A DNA stretch of 64,000 nt from a candidate division LCP-89 bacterium B3_LCP (GTDB taxonomy: Bacteria; Electryoneota; B3-LCP). Below are positions 8,484 through 17,149 of the stretch, piece by piece; position 1 is the stretch's first letter; every line of letters begins with the position of its first letter. Below the pieces are notes generated by a model. That model saw only the letters and a list, made by a program, of their open reading frames with translations, was not told the DNA's origin and did no database searches. The position numbers and the translations under genes are program-made. The stretch lies in contig NJBN01000007.1 in assembly GCA_005223185.1 (NCBI GenBank), forward strand, positions 1 to 64,000. Reading direction: 5' to 3'.

Positions 8484-9680
8484 TCATCTCTTCAGTTCTG
8501 CAATCTGTAAATCCAGGATTTCTATTATATCGGGTCGAAATCCAATATGTTTGTACTGTATGTTTCCGTGCGCATCGATCACATACAAGGTGGGAATCCC
8601 CGCCACACCATAATCCTTACCCGTGCCATTATTGAAAAGCACCGGAAAGGTGTATTCATTTTCAGTGATAAACGGCTCCACCTTATCTTTTTCTTTATCG
8701 GTGGATATTGCCAGAAATTCCACGTCTTCTGACCTCCAGTGTGAGTAAGCTTCCTGCAGATGCGGCAGTTCTTTTCTGCAGGGAGGACACCAGGTAGCCC
8801 AGAAATCCAGAATGACGATCTTTCCATCGTAATCTGAGAGGCTGATTTCACCCCCTGTAAGTGATTCCAATTCGAATATTGGCGCTGGTCTATTGATTTT
8901 TTCCTCTATCAGTTTCTCATATTCGACACTTTTAAGCTGAAGTAGCCTGCCTTCAACGTAATTATCGATATATTTATTACTTCCATGGACTCCTGTGTAG
9001 GACTGGTTGATCAGTTCCTGCAGTTCATCATTAGCTTCACCAGTGAGGTAACGAACTCTTATGGCGTTCTCCAGCGATTTCTCCGCATCGCCAGTTTGTA
9101 AATAGGCTTGGGCCAGGTGCAGGTTTATATCGGGATCTTCAGCTTTTTCACGCGCTTGCAGGAGTATCTCCAGAGCTTTTTCCGGCTCTCCCAACTTCAG
9201 GTGGACGAAGCCGTTGGTATCAAGGTAATATCCCATCAGCATCTGCTGGCGCTCTTTCCAGGCATCTTCGGATTTGTCTGCTGGCGGAGGCAGCATGGTA
9301 TTCTGGCGTTGAGCAGATACAGCCAACTGGCTGAAAAGCAGGGCTTTCTCTAACGATTTATCGTTCTTAGCCAAAGCCCAGGCCATAGTGTTCATGGGGC
9401 TGGCTGGAGGGGGTTTTAACTCCGAGAGATAATCACCTAAAGCCACCATGTCATCGAACCTGTCGTTTTTCGCTAAGAGACTGGCAAACCGTCCGGCAGC
9501 ATCGGGGAAATCCCTATCACTGCGCGCCTCTCTCACGTATTTCCAGTACAGTTCAACAGCTTTTTCCACGTTCTCCTCTGATGAAGCCTTTGTATAGAGA
9601 GGATGCGTATTTCCCCCTTTTTTCTGACAAGCAGAAAGCATCAAGGCGGCCATCACCGCGAAGACTATTATTCTCTTCAT
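8484..9680 (-). CDS. TPR lipoprotein with C-terminal TlpA/ResA-like thioredoxin domain
   Basis: A 398-residue lipoprotein. The signal ends in a lipobox (LSAC, with C18 as the lipidated residue). Residues about 30-230 look like TPR helices (LHLAQAYLQTGDAEKSLENA). Residues about 255-395 are a TlpA/ResA-like thioredoxin domain with FWATWCPPCRKE as active site and the cis-proline region AGIPTLYVID. Such proteins act in the periplasm as thiol reductants, often in cytochrome maturation. GGAG lies 7 nt before the ATG. It begins 20 nt after the SppA-fusion gene and probably shares its transcript. Confidence 0.9.
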   Translation of the reverse strand: MKRIIVFAVMAALMLSACQKKGGNTHPLYTKASSEENVEKAVELYWKYVREARSDRDFPDAAGRFASLLAKNDRFDDMVALGDYLSELKPPPASPMNTMAWALAKNDKSLEKALLFSQLAVSAQRQNTMLPPPADKSEDAWKERQQMLMGYYLDTNGFVHLKLGEPEKALEILLQAREKAEDPDINLHLAQAYLQTGDAEKSLENAIRVRYLTGEANDELQELINQSYTGVHGSNKYIDNYVEGRLLQLKSVEYEKLIEEKINRPAPIFELESLTGGEISLSDYDGKIVILDFWATWCPPCRKELPHLQEAYSHWRSEDVEFLAISTDKEKDKVEPFITENEYTFPVLFNNGTGKDYGVAGIPTLYVIDAHGNIQYKHIGFRPDIIEILDLQIAELKR

Positions 9681-9700
9681 TGTATTTCTCCAGCTTTATA

Positions 9701-12118
9701 TTATTTCACTTCAATTTGATAAGGCATGAACATCAAAGGTTCACCGTTGTACAATTCCGCCATCAGCGACAGCGGTTCCACTGCGTCTGATAGAACGTCC
9801 GGGAGAGCTTGACCTCGCATGTTGAATAGTTCCTGTGTCATCAGATTGAAGAACGGCTTCCGTTTCGGATAGAATTCCACCTCCAGGGGCACTGTCTCCT
9901 CTAAGCCCAAACGGCTGCGAGTTACGGCTAAAGCCACGTCCATCCCACCGATTAAGTCAACCAGACCTCTTTCCACCGCCTGTCTTCCTGTCCACACTCG
10001 ACCTTCGCCAATAGCATCGACGTCTGCAATATCCATGTCTCTTGACTCAGCAACTCTTTCGACGAAATCCTGGTAAAACTGCTCAACTACCTGCTGAAGC
10101 ATCGCCATCTCTTCATCGCTGAAAGGTCTGGTGGAGGACGTGGCGTCTGCATGTTCACCACGTTTGAATGTATGTGTATTTAAGTAAATCTTCTCGTACA
10201 AACCGGCAAGACAGAATTTTCCCCCTAAAACCCCGATGGAACCAGTAACCGTGCTTTCCTCAGCAATGATGGTGTCCGCTGCGCAGGCTATGTAATAACC
10301 ACCGGAACCCGCCACATTACCCATGGAAACGATGAAGGGCTTCCTGTTTTTCTCATCAGTAACAGATCGCCGCACTTCTCTATATATAGCTTCCGAGGGA
10401 AACGCGGAACCACCGGGCGAGTTCACCCGCATGATTATAGCGTCGATGCTCTTATCTTCGCGAGCGTGCCGGATCGCTTCTGTAATTGTTTTTGAACCGA
10501 TACGCTTGTCACCGAAGAAACTGCTACCACTCTCACCTGAAAATATCGGTCCCTCTGCGTAGATTATAGCCACTCTAGGAATCCGCTGGTCGTGCCACTC
10601 TTCCGCGTAGATTGGTGATCTCCAGTATGCCCCTTCACTCACAGGTCGGAATTGCTGAGCTTTTAAGTTATCCCTTATCTGGTCATAGTAAAGCAGATCG
10701 TCGACCAGGCCGTTGTCTAAAGCACGGTGGCAGTTATACGGTCCACCATCGACAATGGTTTTCACTTCATCCAGTTGCCAGCCTCGCCCTTCGCCAACTT
10801 GCGTGCAAAGCTGATCATAGATATCATCCAGTAGCCAGTTAATCATCTCCGCTTCAGCGTTAGTTGCATCTTCCTGGGTCAGCATATTTGCAGCGGTTTT
10901 GTATTCTCCTGCCTGAACCACCTGGAAGTTGATACCCAATTTATCTAAAGTCCCCTTCCAGTAACCCATCACAGCCGCCAGACCGCGCAGATCCACAAAT
11001 CCCACAGGCATCAGATACAATTCATCGCAAACTGAGGCCAAATAATATTCCTTCTGAGAATAGAACTCAGCGTAACCCACCAACTTCTTCCCGTTTGCTT
11101 TGCATTCTTCCAGAGCGCGCCTGATCTGCTGTGCTTGCGCTAAACCGTATTTCGGCGCTTCGAAGGTAATCAGCAGACCACTGACTTTGGGATCATCGGC
11201 GTATTGAGCAATTTCCTGGCGCAATTGCCGCAGAGTTTTACCCCTCTTCGTAAATGGGAAAACAAATCCAGGATCAGCCTCCAAAATTTCGCCTCCTATC
11301 GTTATCTCCACCATCTGGCGTTTCGGCTCTGTGAAGATATTTCTGTGTTTAGCAGAAGATAGGCTCACATAGGAAACGTTGCTCACCGGTTCACCTGCTT
11401 CGTCCATACTATTGAAATTTCCAACGGTGAGATTTCCCAACGAAAGACCTACCCCAAAACTCAACATAGCACTTTCAGTTCGATATTCACCTAAAAGCCG
11501 AATGCCATCAAATGGTATAGCTTCAAAGCGAATGCGCGGATCCAATTCTTCGCCATAGCTGTGATTGGTGCTTTCCGTTAAGAGGACGTCCCCTGATAAA
11601 GTCCAGCGGTAACCGAAGGGGCGCAATGCTAAGGCAAGATTATAGGAGGCATTCGATCTCATGCCGTTCCAGGTTGGCTCATTAACGTCAAACGCTACTG
11701 CGCCAGCACTCAAAAACGGAAACGGTCGATATCCAATTCCGATGTCCCAGCTTCCCGGGCGGTCGATGGCACGATACCAGTGATGAGCCATACCGGCGTA
11801 TAACCCTCCACCCAAGTCGAATCCATGCGCCAGCGTATAGCGGTTGTACAGTTCGATATCATTCTTCACAAATTCCCCGGCGAAACCTAACTGTCCCAAT
11901 TTAACTAACACAGCACGATCGCGGCTGGTAGTGGCGTCATTGTAAGGCATGAGTGCGGATAATTCCATCCCGGAACGAACACCCAACCAGGCGGGATTGC
12001 TAAAAATGGAAACTGCATTGTCCGTCACTGCAGCTGAATTCGACGGCAGTGTAACACTCTGCCCTGACACACTTACGATCAGAAGCATTATACTTAAGAT
12101 GGTGATTATCTTCTTCAT
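9701..12118 (-). CDS. sppA: Beta-barrel-like domain fused to signal peptide peptidase SppA
   Basis: An 805-residue protein. A signal peptide (to about residue 19) is followed by about 240 residues of beta-rich sequence resembling outer-membrane proteins of the PorV/fatty-acid-transporter type (IFSNPAWLGVRSGMELSALMP, DLGGGLYAGMAHHWY). Two tandem SppA protease domains fill residues about 270-800. Both halves of the SppA dyad are seen: K407 in GEYKTAANML and S605 in GNVAGSGGYYIA. Classical SppA is anchored in the inner membrane; here no membrane helix is obvious after the signal peptide, so a periplasmic or outer-membrane site is inferred. The gene follows the DUF58 gene by 32 nt. Confidence 0.88.
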   Translation of the reverse strand: MKKIITILSIMLLIVSVSGQSVTLPSNSAAVTDNAVSIFSNPAWLGVRSGMELSALMPYNDATTSRDRAVLVKLGQLGFAGEFVKNDIELYNRYTLAHGFDLGGGLYAGMAHHWYRAIDRPGSWDIGIGYRPFPFLSAGAVAFDVNEPTWNGMRSNASYNLALALRPFGYRWTLSGDVLLTESTNHSYGEELDPRIRFEAIPFDGIRLLGEYRTESAMLSFGVGLSLGNLTVGNFNSMDEAGEPVSNVSYVSLSSAKHRNIFTEPKRQMVEITIGGEILEADPGFVFPFTKRGKTLRQLRQEIAQYADDPKVSGLLITFEAPKYGLAQAQQIRRALEECKANGKKLVGYAEFYSQKEYYLASVCDELYLMPVGFVDLRGLAAVMGYWKGTLDKLGINFQVVQAGEYKTAANMLTQEDATNAEAEMINWLLDDIYDQLCTQVGEGRGWQLDEVKTIVDGGPYNCHRALDNGLVDDLLYYDQIRDNLKAQQFRPVSEGAYWRSPIYAEEWHDQRIPRVAIIYAEGPIFSGESGSSFFGDKRIGSKTITEAIRHAREDKSIDAIIMRVNSPGGSAFPSEAIYREVRRSVTDEKNRKPFIVSMGNVAGSGGYYIACAADTIIAEESTVTGSIGVLGGKFCLAGLYEKIYLNTHTFKRGEHADATSSTRPFSDEEMAMLQQVVEQFYQDFVERVAESRDMDIADVDAIGEGRVWTGRQAVERGLVDLIGGMDVALAVTRSRLGLEETVPLEVEFYPKRKPFFNLMTQELFNMRGQALPDVLSDAVEPLSLMAELYNGEPLMFMPYQIEVK

Positions 12119-12150
12119 ATCAACCTCTAGTTCATTTAAAGCTATTGCCG

Positions 12151-13041
12151 TTAGTACAACCGTTTTCGTTTATTTAGATATTCCATTAGAGCGAAATCAA
12201 AAGGTTGGCTAGTATCGAACAACGCATAGTCCACCCTATTCTCCCGGCAGCCACTTTTCAGTTCATCCAGGAACCCCTTCATCTCCTTCTGATAGGCGTC
12301 CTTAAGGTGCCACGGCTGGGAAATTATCCGTTCATCCGTTTCCAAATCCCGGAAACGGGCATCTCGGGGAAAGGCGAAGCTCCTTTCCAGTGGATCGATC
12401 ACCTGCAGCACTATCACTTCATGACCGTCATAGCGGAAGTGCCGCAATCCGGAAATGATCTCTTCAGGTTCGTCCAGCAGGTCAGATATCAGGATCACCA
12501 GACCTCTGCGCTGCATACGTTCAGCTACACGATGGAGAGTTTCGGCTATTCCGGTTTTCCCTGACGGTTCTAAATTCACCAGTTCTGAAAATATCTGGCT
12601 CAAATAGCTGCGTACCGAACGCGGTGGAAGCAGTCTCTTTATCTTCTGATCGAAGATTGCCAGTCCCACCGCATCACGCTGTTCGATCATCAGGTGTGAT
12701 AATGCTGCAGTTAACTGTATTCCATACTGCAACTTGCTGAGACTGCCTGAACCGAACGCCATGGAAGCGGAACTATCCAGCAAAATGTAACCCTTAAGAT
12801 TGGTCTCCTCCTCGAACCGTTTGATCACAAAACGGTCTGTCCGAGCATATACTTTCCAATCGATATTGCGTATGGAATCACCAGGCAAGTAGGGGCGGTG
12901 TTCGGCAAATTCCACCGAAAAACCGTGATAGGGACTCTGGTGCAGACCGGTGATGAATCCTTCCACAACCCGGCGTGCCAGCAATTGCAGATTAGACAGG
13001 CGTGCTAATTCTTGAGGTTTTAGGAGCTGAGCTTGCGGCAT
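12151..13041 (-). CDS. DUF58 domain protein (vWA-like), partner of MoxR
   Basis: A 296-residue DUF58 protein. The diagnostic block is present (HRPYLPGDSIRNIDWKVYAR), followed by a von Willebrand A-like fold with a MIDAS-like DSSASM motif near residue 92. No membrane helix is visible. DUF58 proteins are almost always encoded next to a MoxR AAA ATPase and are thought to act with it in assembling or remodelling other complexes. The gene begins 3 nt after the MoxR stop. The BatA/BatB genes that often follow are missing, and SppA takes their place. Confidence 0.9.
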   Translation of the reverse strand: MPQAQLLKPQELARLSNLQLLARRVVEGFITGLHQSPYHGFSVEFAEHRPYLPGDSIRNIDWKVYARTDRFVIKRFEEETNLKGYILLDSSASMAFGSGSLSKLQYGIQLTAALSHLMIEQRDAVGLAIFDQKIKRLLPPRSVRSYLSQIFSELVNLEPSGKTGIAETLHRVAERMQRRGLVILISDLLDEPEEIISGLRHFRYDGHEVIVLQVIDPLERSFAFPRDARFRDLETDERIISQPWHLKDAYQKEMKGFLDELKSGCRENRVDYALFDTSQPFDFALMEYLNKRKRLY

Positions 13042-13044
13042 CCT

Positions 13045-14028
13045 TTAGCTATCTCCGGCGAGTAATTTGTCTATGACGTCAAAAGCGTCGATGCCTTCAG
13101 CTTCTGCATTGAAGCTTAACACCAGGCGGTGCCTCAAGACCGCTATTGCGGAAGCGTTGACGTCTTCAATGTCCGGCGTGGGTCGCCCGTTTAAAGCGGC
13201 TCGGGCTTTGGCGCCTAAAATGAGATACTGTCCTGCTCTTGGACCGGCTCCCCAACGAATCCACTTCGAGGCAAAGTCTGGTGCATCAGGGTCTTCCGGC
13301 CGGGTCCTGCGAGCTAACTTAACTGCATATTGGACAACGTGATCTGATACCGGCACTCGTCTGATCAAGTCCTGCAGGTGAATTATCTCTTCACCGCGTA
13401 GTACCGGCTCGATACTGGCGACTTCATCGCTGGTGGTAGCCTTCACCATAGTCAGTTCATCCTCTTTGGACGGGTAATCCACCCAGAGGCTGAACATGAA
13501 TCTGTCTAATTGGGCTTCAGGCAGCGGATAGGTTCCTTCCTGTTCTATGGGATTCTGCGTTGCTAAGACAAAGAAAGGTTCTTCCAAATTATGTGTCGTT
13601 CCTCCGGCGGAAACCTGGTGTTCCTGCATAGCTTGCAGGAGTGCCGCTTGCGTCTTGGGTGGCGTTCTGTTGATCTCATCGGCGAGCACTATATTGGCAA
13701 AGACCGGCCCTCGCACGAACTTGAAACCCTTCTGCCCGGTAGCGCGATCCTCTTCGATGATTTCGGTTCCGGTGATGTCGGAAGGCATCAGATCGGGTGT
13801 GAACTGTATGCGCGAAAAAGATAGATCCAGAGCCTGTGCCAGGGTGCTGATCATCAAGGTCTTCGCCAGTCCGGGAACGCCTATCAACAGACAGTGCCCG
13901 CGAGCAAGCAAACTGATTAATAGCCCCTCAATTATTTCCTTCTGCCCAACTATTACCTTCGCAAGCTCACTTTCAATCTTCTGGCGAGCGTCCGTCAGTT
14001 TTTTCAAGGTTTCAATATCGTCAGCCAC
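13045..14028 (-). CDS. MoxR family AAA+ ATPase
   Basis: About 327 residues. Walker A is GVPGLAKT, Walker B/DExx is [20 protein letters not shown], and sensor 1 is [20 protein letters not shown], all typical of the MoxR branch. MoxR ATPases work as chaperones for metal insertion or complex assembly together with vWA proteins. I chose the GTG at 14028 because GGAG lies 5 nt upstream; a TTG six codons earlier also opens the frame but has a weaker site. First gene of the moxR-DUF58-sppA-thioredoxin cluster. Confidence 0.93.
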   Translation of the reverse strand: MADDIETLKKLTDARQKIESELAKVIVGQKEIIEGLLISLLARGHCLLIGVPGLAKTLMISTLAQALDLSFSRIQFTPDLMPSDITGTEIIEEDRATGQKGFKFVRGPVFANIVLADEINRTPPKTQAALLQAMQEHQVSAGGTTHNLEEPFFVLATQNPIEQEGTYPLPEAQLDRFMFSLWVDYPSKEDELTMVKATTSDEVASIEPVLRGEEIIHLQDLIRRVPVSDHVVQYAVKLARRTRPEDPDAPDFASKWIRWGAGPRAGQYLILGAKARAALNGRPTPDIEDVNASAIAVLRHRLVLSFNAEAEGIDAFDVIDKLLAGDS

Positions 14029-14078
14029 GTTTTCTCCATTTGACAAACCTGTATTGTAGTTACTTCATTAAAGAGTAA

Positions 14079-14107
14079 AAAGTGTTAATTGTTCCACCGA
14101 TTGTCAA
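14079..14107 (-). promoter_or_regulatory. Possible sigma-70 promoter of the moxR cluster
   Basis: Minus strand TTGACA, 17 nt, CACTTT. The -35 box is perfect, the -10 box weak. It lies 51 nt upstream of the chosen GTG. Confidence 0.45.
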
Positions 14108-14182
14108 TAAATTCTCTTGCATTCTTTTTAAAGTTGATCTAAATTTGGTTTCGTAAAGATTATTCACTATTTGGAGAGGTAG

Positions 14183-14432
14183 CGCGGGGGCTTGCTCCCG
14201 CCATGTAAATTCGTGCCGCTGACTCCCCGCAGTCAGCGGCTATAACAACCGCAGAGTACGGGGACTCTGCGGCACTGGAATAGCCTCTCACCGCCCGGAA
14301 ATGTCCGAAGGACTCCTATGGAGAATTTCCAGGCTAGTCTTATGCTGTCCCGCTAAAGCGGGACGCTTAAAAACCTTTACGTCCGTCAGATGACGGACAG
14401 AAATTGAATAGCCCGGGAATTCATTCCCGGGT
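14183..14432 (+). repeat. Modular palindromic intergenic repeat, copy 2 (longest)
   Basis: This array fills most of the 0.5-kb gap between moxR and rlmN. In order it contains a GCGGGGG-CTTG-CTCCCGC hairpin, GCTGACT...AGTCAGC, GCAGAGT...ACTCTGC, the unit TCCGAAGGACTCCTATGG with AATTTCCAGGCTA, TGTCCCGC-TAAA-GCGGGACG, CCGTCAGATGACGG, and arms GCCCGG/CCGGGT around GAATTCATTC. Every element is a hairpin or near-palindrome, and each has a counterpart at another site in the window. Nothing coding is seen. Confidence 0.78.
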
Positions 14433-14524
14433 AGGGGATTGGTAACAGAACCTTCAGTCCGGTACTGATTATCGGATGACTCGAGCCCAGGGTATGTTAC
14501 GAAATCACAAGGAGTAATCTAACC

Positions 14525-15547
14525 ATCAACCTGAAAAACCTGAACAAAACCGAACTACAAGACCTGATGGAGAGCTGGGGTGAGAAACGCTTTCACGGCC
14601 GGCAGATATTCGCTGCTCTACACCGGAGGGGTGTGAAATCTGTGGGTGAAATGATGGATCTAACCCTCAAACTCAGAGAGCGCCTGGCAGATTTCGAACC
14701 GCTGGATTCTCTCTTCCCCGTTCAAGAACTAAAAGGTGAGGACGGCACTATCAAGATCCTTTTCCGCCTGAGGGACGGTGAACATATCGAATCTGTCTGG
14801 ATTCCGAAGGGGGACCATGCCACGCTCTGTATTTCCACGCAGGCAGGCTGCCCGTTGGACTGCACCTTCTGTGCTACCGGGAAAATCGCTTTCAAACGCA
14901 ACCTCAGCGTGGCAGAAATTGTTGACCAGGTGATTTATTTCCGTAGATTGAAAAGCGATCTACTGTTGCGCAACCTGGTTTTCATGGGGATGGGTGAACC
15001 GCTGTTGAATTACGATAACTTAGTGCGTTCGATACGGACGTTATACGCCGCTGATGGGTCAGCGATTTCACAGAGGCGCATGACTGTTTCAACTGCTGGT
15101 ATAGTACCCAAAATCGAACAATTAAGGGATGAGGGTCTGAAGATAAAGCTGGCGGTTTCTCTGAATGCTCCGACGGATGAATTGCGTGATCGTATCATGC
15201 CTATAAATAAGAAGTATCCATTGAATGTTCTGTTTAAGGCTTTGGACGAATTTTGCCTGAAATCTGGTGACCGCATCACATTCGAGTATACTCTTATGCC
15301 CGGACTGAATGACACTGATGAGATGATTCATGCTCTGCGGAAGTGGCTGATCAAGATGCCCTGCAAGTTGAACCTGATTCCGCTCAATCCCCTTGATCGG
15401 AGGAGAAGAAAGCAAACTGATTGGGACGGGATATTCGATCGCTTTTATGAGGTTTTCGCAAAGGATAAGATAACACTGACCCTGCGCCGCAGCCGCGGTG
15501 CAGAAATACGAGCTGCCTGCGGGCAGTTAGCTGGGAAAACACTTTAA
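14525..15547 (+). CDS. rlmN: 23S rRNA/tRNA (adenine-C2)-methyltransferase RlmN
   Basis: A radical-SAM methyltransferase making m2A2503 in 23S rRNA and m2A37 in tRNA. The SAM cluster motif CPLDCTFC is present, as are FMGMGEPLLNYDN and the C-terminal AACGQL cysteine that carries the methyl group. Homology reaches upstream of the first ATG (14567): INLKNLNKTELQDLMESWGEK matches the usual RlmN N-terminus. Yet no ATG, GTG or TTG lies in frame between the TGA at 14477 and 14567. AAGGAG at 14509-14514 is 10 nt before an ATC at 14525, which I take as the likely rare start. About 340 residues, normal length. Confidence 0.92.
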   Translation: MNLKNLNKTELQDLMESWGEKRFHGRQIFAALHRRGVKSVGEMMDLTLKLRERLADFEPLDSLFPVQELKGEDGTIKILFRLRDGEHIESVWIPKGDHATLCISTQAGCPLDCTFCATGKIAFKRNLSVAEIVDQVIYFRRLKSDLLLRNLVFMGMGEPLLNYDNLVRSIRTLYAADGSAISQRRMTVSTAGIVPKIEQLRDEGLKIKLAVSLNAPTDELRDRIMPINKKYPLNVLFKALDEFCLKSGDRITFEYTLMPGLNDTDEMIHALRKWLIKMPCKLNLIPLNPLDRRRRKQTDWDGIFDRFYEVFAKDKITLTLRRSRGAEIRAACGQLAGKTL

Positions 15548-15568
15548 TGTAAATGTTTTGTTAAATGA

Positions 15569-15595
15569 AAAAGCCCCCAGTTCGGGGGCTTTTCT
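15569..15595. terminator. Bidirectional terminator between rlmN and the minus-strand gene
   Basis: The stem AGCCCCC/GGGGGCT has A and T runs on both sides, so it can serve rlmN on the plus strand and the converging exported-protein gene on the minus strand. Confidence 0.88.
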
Positions 15596-15615
15596 ATTTT
15601 CTTTCTGTCAGGGAA

Positions 15616-16947
15616 TTATTTCACCAACAACAGTTTTTGAGTTAACGAACCATGGGTTGAATTGAGGTTCGCAAAGTAGATACCACTGGGAAGATTATGA
15701 GCGTCGAAAGTGGCATCGTAGGTTCCAGCTACCTTATAGCCATCCGCCAATCTTGCGACTTCACAGCCCTGGGTATCATAGATAATCAGCGTTACATAAC
15801 CTTCATCTGGTAGGCTGAAACTCAGGCTGGTTTGTGGATTGAATGGGTTGGGGTAATTCTGCATCAGTTGAAACTTATTAGCAATCCCGATGGTAACTGT
15901 AACCTCATCGGAGTAGGAGGTCGCACCGCTGATGTCAGTTTGCATAAGCTTGTAGGTGTAAGTGCCGTTCCCAACTTCATCCAGATAGCTATAAGATTGA
16001 GGTTCTTCTGTAGTTCCAGCGCCGGGGAGTGTCGCGATTTCAATGTTATTGCGCAGGATAGTCCAACTGTAACATTCGTTTTCGCTGGCAGTATTCCAGG
16101 TTAACAGCACCCCGCTCTCAGCGACGTTAGCATTAAATGCGGTTAATTCTACAGGTGTAGGTGCGCCAAGATCATAGTAGTTCAGGTTTTCATTGTCATA
16201 ATCCACGTTCCAGAGATAACCGCCCTCAACCGTTACTCCAGCGAGCCACGCAGGGACATAGGTAGGTGAGGAGTCCACGATTGTCCCTGTCATGGTGATC
16301 TGGTATAATGTGAATGTTTGTGAATCAGAATAGTACAAATGTCCATCGTAGTAAGTCAGTCCGCTGATATCCTGCGAAGGAACGGAAATTGTACCAACCT
16401 GAGCTCCAGTGTTGGGATCAATTTTGTAAATGGTATGTGAGCCTGGCGAACCTGTGTTCGTTCCGTAGTACAGATACTGACCATCCCAGGCAACTCCAGC
16501 CCAATAGGAAGAGTAGACGATTGGGAATGAAGTAACAACTGCTCCTGTCATCGGATCGACTTTACATATTACCGGTCCGCCAACATAGTCCGTAACCCAC
16601 AAATGACTGCCATCCCAGGTAATACCTCCCGGCCAAAGTGCAGGTGAATTTATGTGACCAACTATATTCCCGGTCATATCAACCTTATAGATGTACGGAT
16701 CACCTACTCCAGCGCTCCATCTCGGTATCCAGAAATATTGACCATCGAAGGCCAACCCCGTTGGATTAGCAATGAGGAGAGGGCAAAATCCTACCCAGGG
16801 CCAATCGCATGGTTGTGGATTAGAGGGTTGTACGACACGTTCTTCCACCGCAAAGTACTGTCCGGCAGGTGGGACGCTAAGATTTTGTGCCAGCGCGCAT
16901 GATGTGAGAAAGATGAGTGTACACAAAATTACTACAAATTTCTTCAT
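15616..16947 (-). CDS. Secreted beta-propeller-like protein with type IX-type sorting domain
   Basis: A 443-residue exported protein. A signal peptide (FVVILCTLIFLTSCALAQ) could be cut by signal peptidase I after ALA or, less likely, as a lipoprotein at LTSC. Residues about 30-270 hold repeated strand units of the NHL/propeller kind (LAFDGQYFWIPRWS, ITWDGSHLWVTDYV, VAWDGQYLYYGT). An Ig-like stretch follows, then the sorting domain NYPNPFNPQTSLSFSLP to KLLLVK. The second of two nearby ATGs (16947) lies 7 nt after GGAGG, which decides the start. The ligand or substrate is unknown. Confidence 0.82.
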   Translation of the reverse strand: MKKFVVILCTLIFLTSCALAQNLSVPPAGQYFAVEERVVQPSNPQPCDWPWVGFCPLLIANPTGLAFDGQYFWIPRWSAGVGDPYIYKVDMTGNIVGHINSPALWPGGITWDGSHLWVTDYVGGPVICKVDPMTGAVVTSFPIVYSSYWAGVAWDGQYLYYGTNTGSPGSHTIYKIDPNTGAQVGTISVPSQDISGLTYYDGHLYYSDSQTFTLYQITMTGTIVDSSPTYVPAWLAGVTVEGGYLWNVDYDNENLNYYDLGAPTPVELTAFNANVAESGVLLTWNTASENECYSWTILRNNIEIATLPGAGTTEEPQSYSYLDEVGNGTYTYKLMQTDISGATSYSDEVTVTIGIANKFQLMQNYPNPFNPQTSLSFSLPDEGYVTLIIYDTQGCEVARLADGYKVAGTYDATFDAHNLPSGIYFANLNSTHGSLTQKLLLVK

Positions 16948-16994
16948 TTTCATACCTCCGATTTTATTTCTTACCATAAAGATCGTTATCACGC

Positions 16995-17023
16995 AATATA
17001 TAAAGAATATCGGTAAGAGTCAA
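16995..17023 (-). promoter_or_regulatory. Sigma-70 promoter of the propeller protein gene
   Basis: Minus strand TTGACT, 17 nt, TATATT, 48 nt upstream of the ATG. The upstream flank AAAAAGTGC matches the flank of the nrdJ promoter (AAAAAGTAC). Confidence 0.75.
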
Positions 17024-17095
17024 GCACTTTTTAAAAAGTCAGTAATTCCTATTATATCAATTACTTATAGCATGATATAAGTAACTCTTTTTATT

Positions 17096-17126
17096 AAAAA
17101 AGGCTGTCCCCAAAGAGGAACAGCCC
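17096..17126 (-). terminator. Rho-independent terminator of the 17150-18184 gene
   Basis: A GGCTGT/ACAGCC stem extended by C-G pairs, followed on the minus strand by a six-T run, 24 nt past the stop codon. Confidence 0.82.
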
Positions 17127-17149
17127 CTATTTCTCTATTGACCACAAGG

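Noticed and set aside
14183-14432. tRNA or riboswitch in the long gap before rlmN
   Set aside because: No T-loop GTTCGAAC or anticodon arm arrangement; all structure is accounted for by the repeated hairpins.
15616-16947. Lipoprotein call from the LTSC motif
   Set aside because: The motif fits a lipobox, but ALA-Q two residues later is a good signal peptidase I site, and the C-terminal sorting domain implies a different route to the surface.
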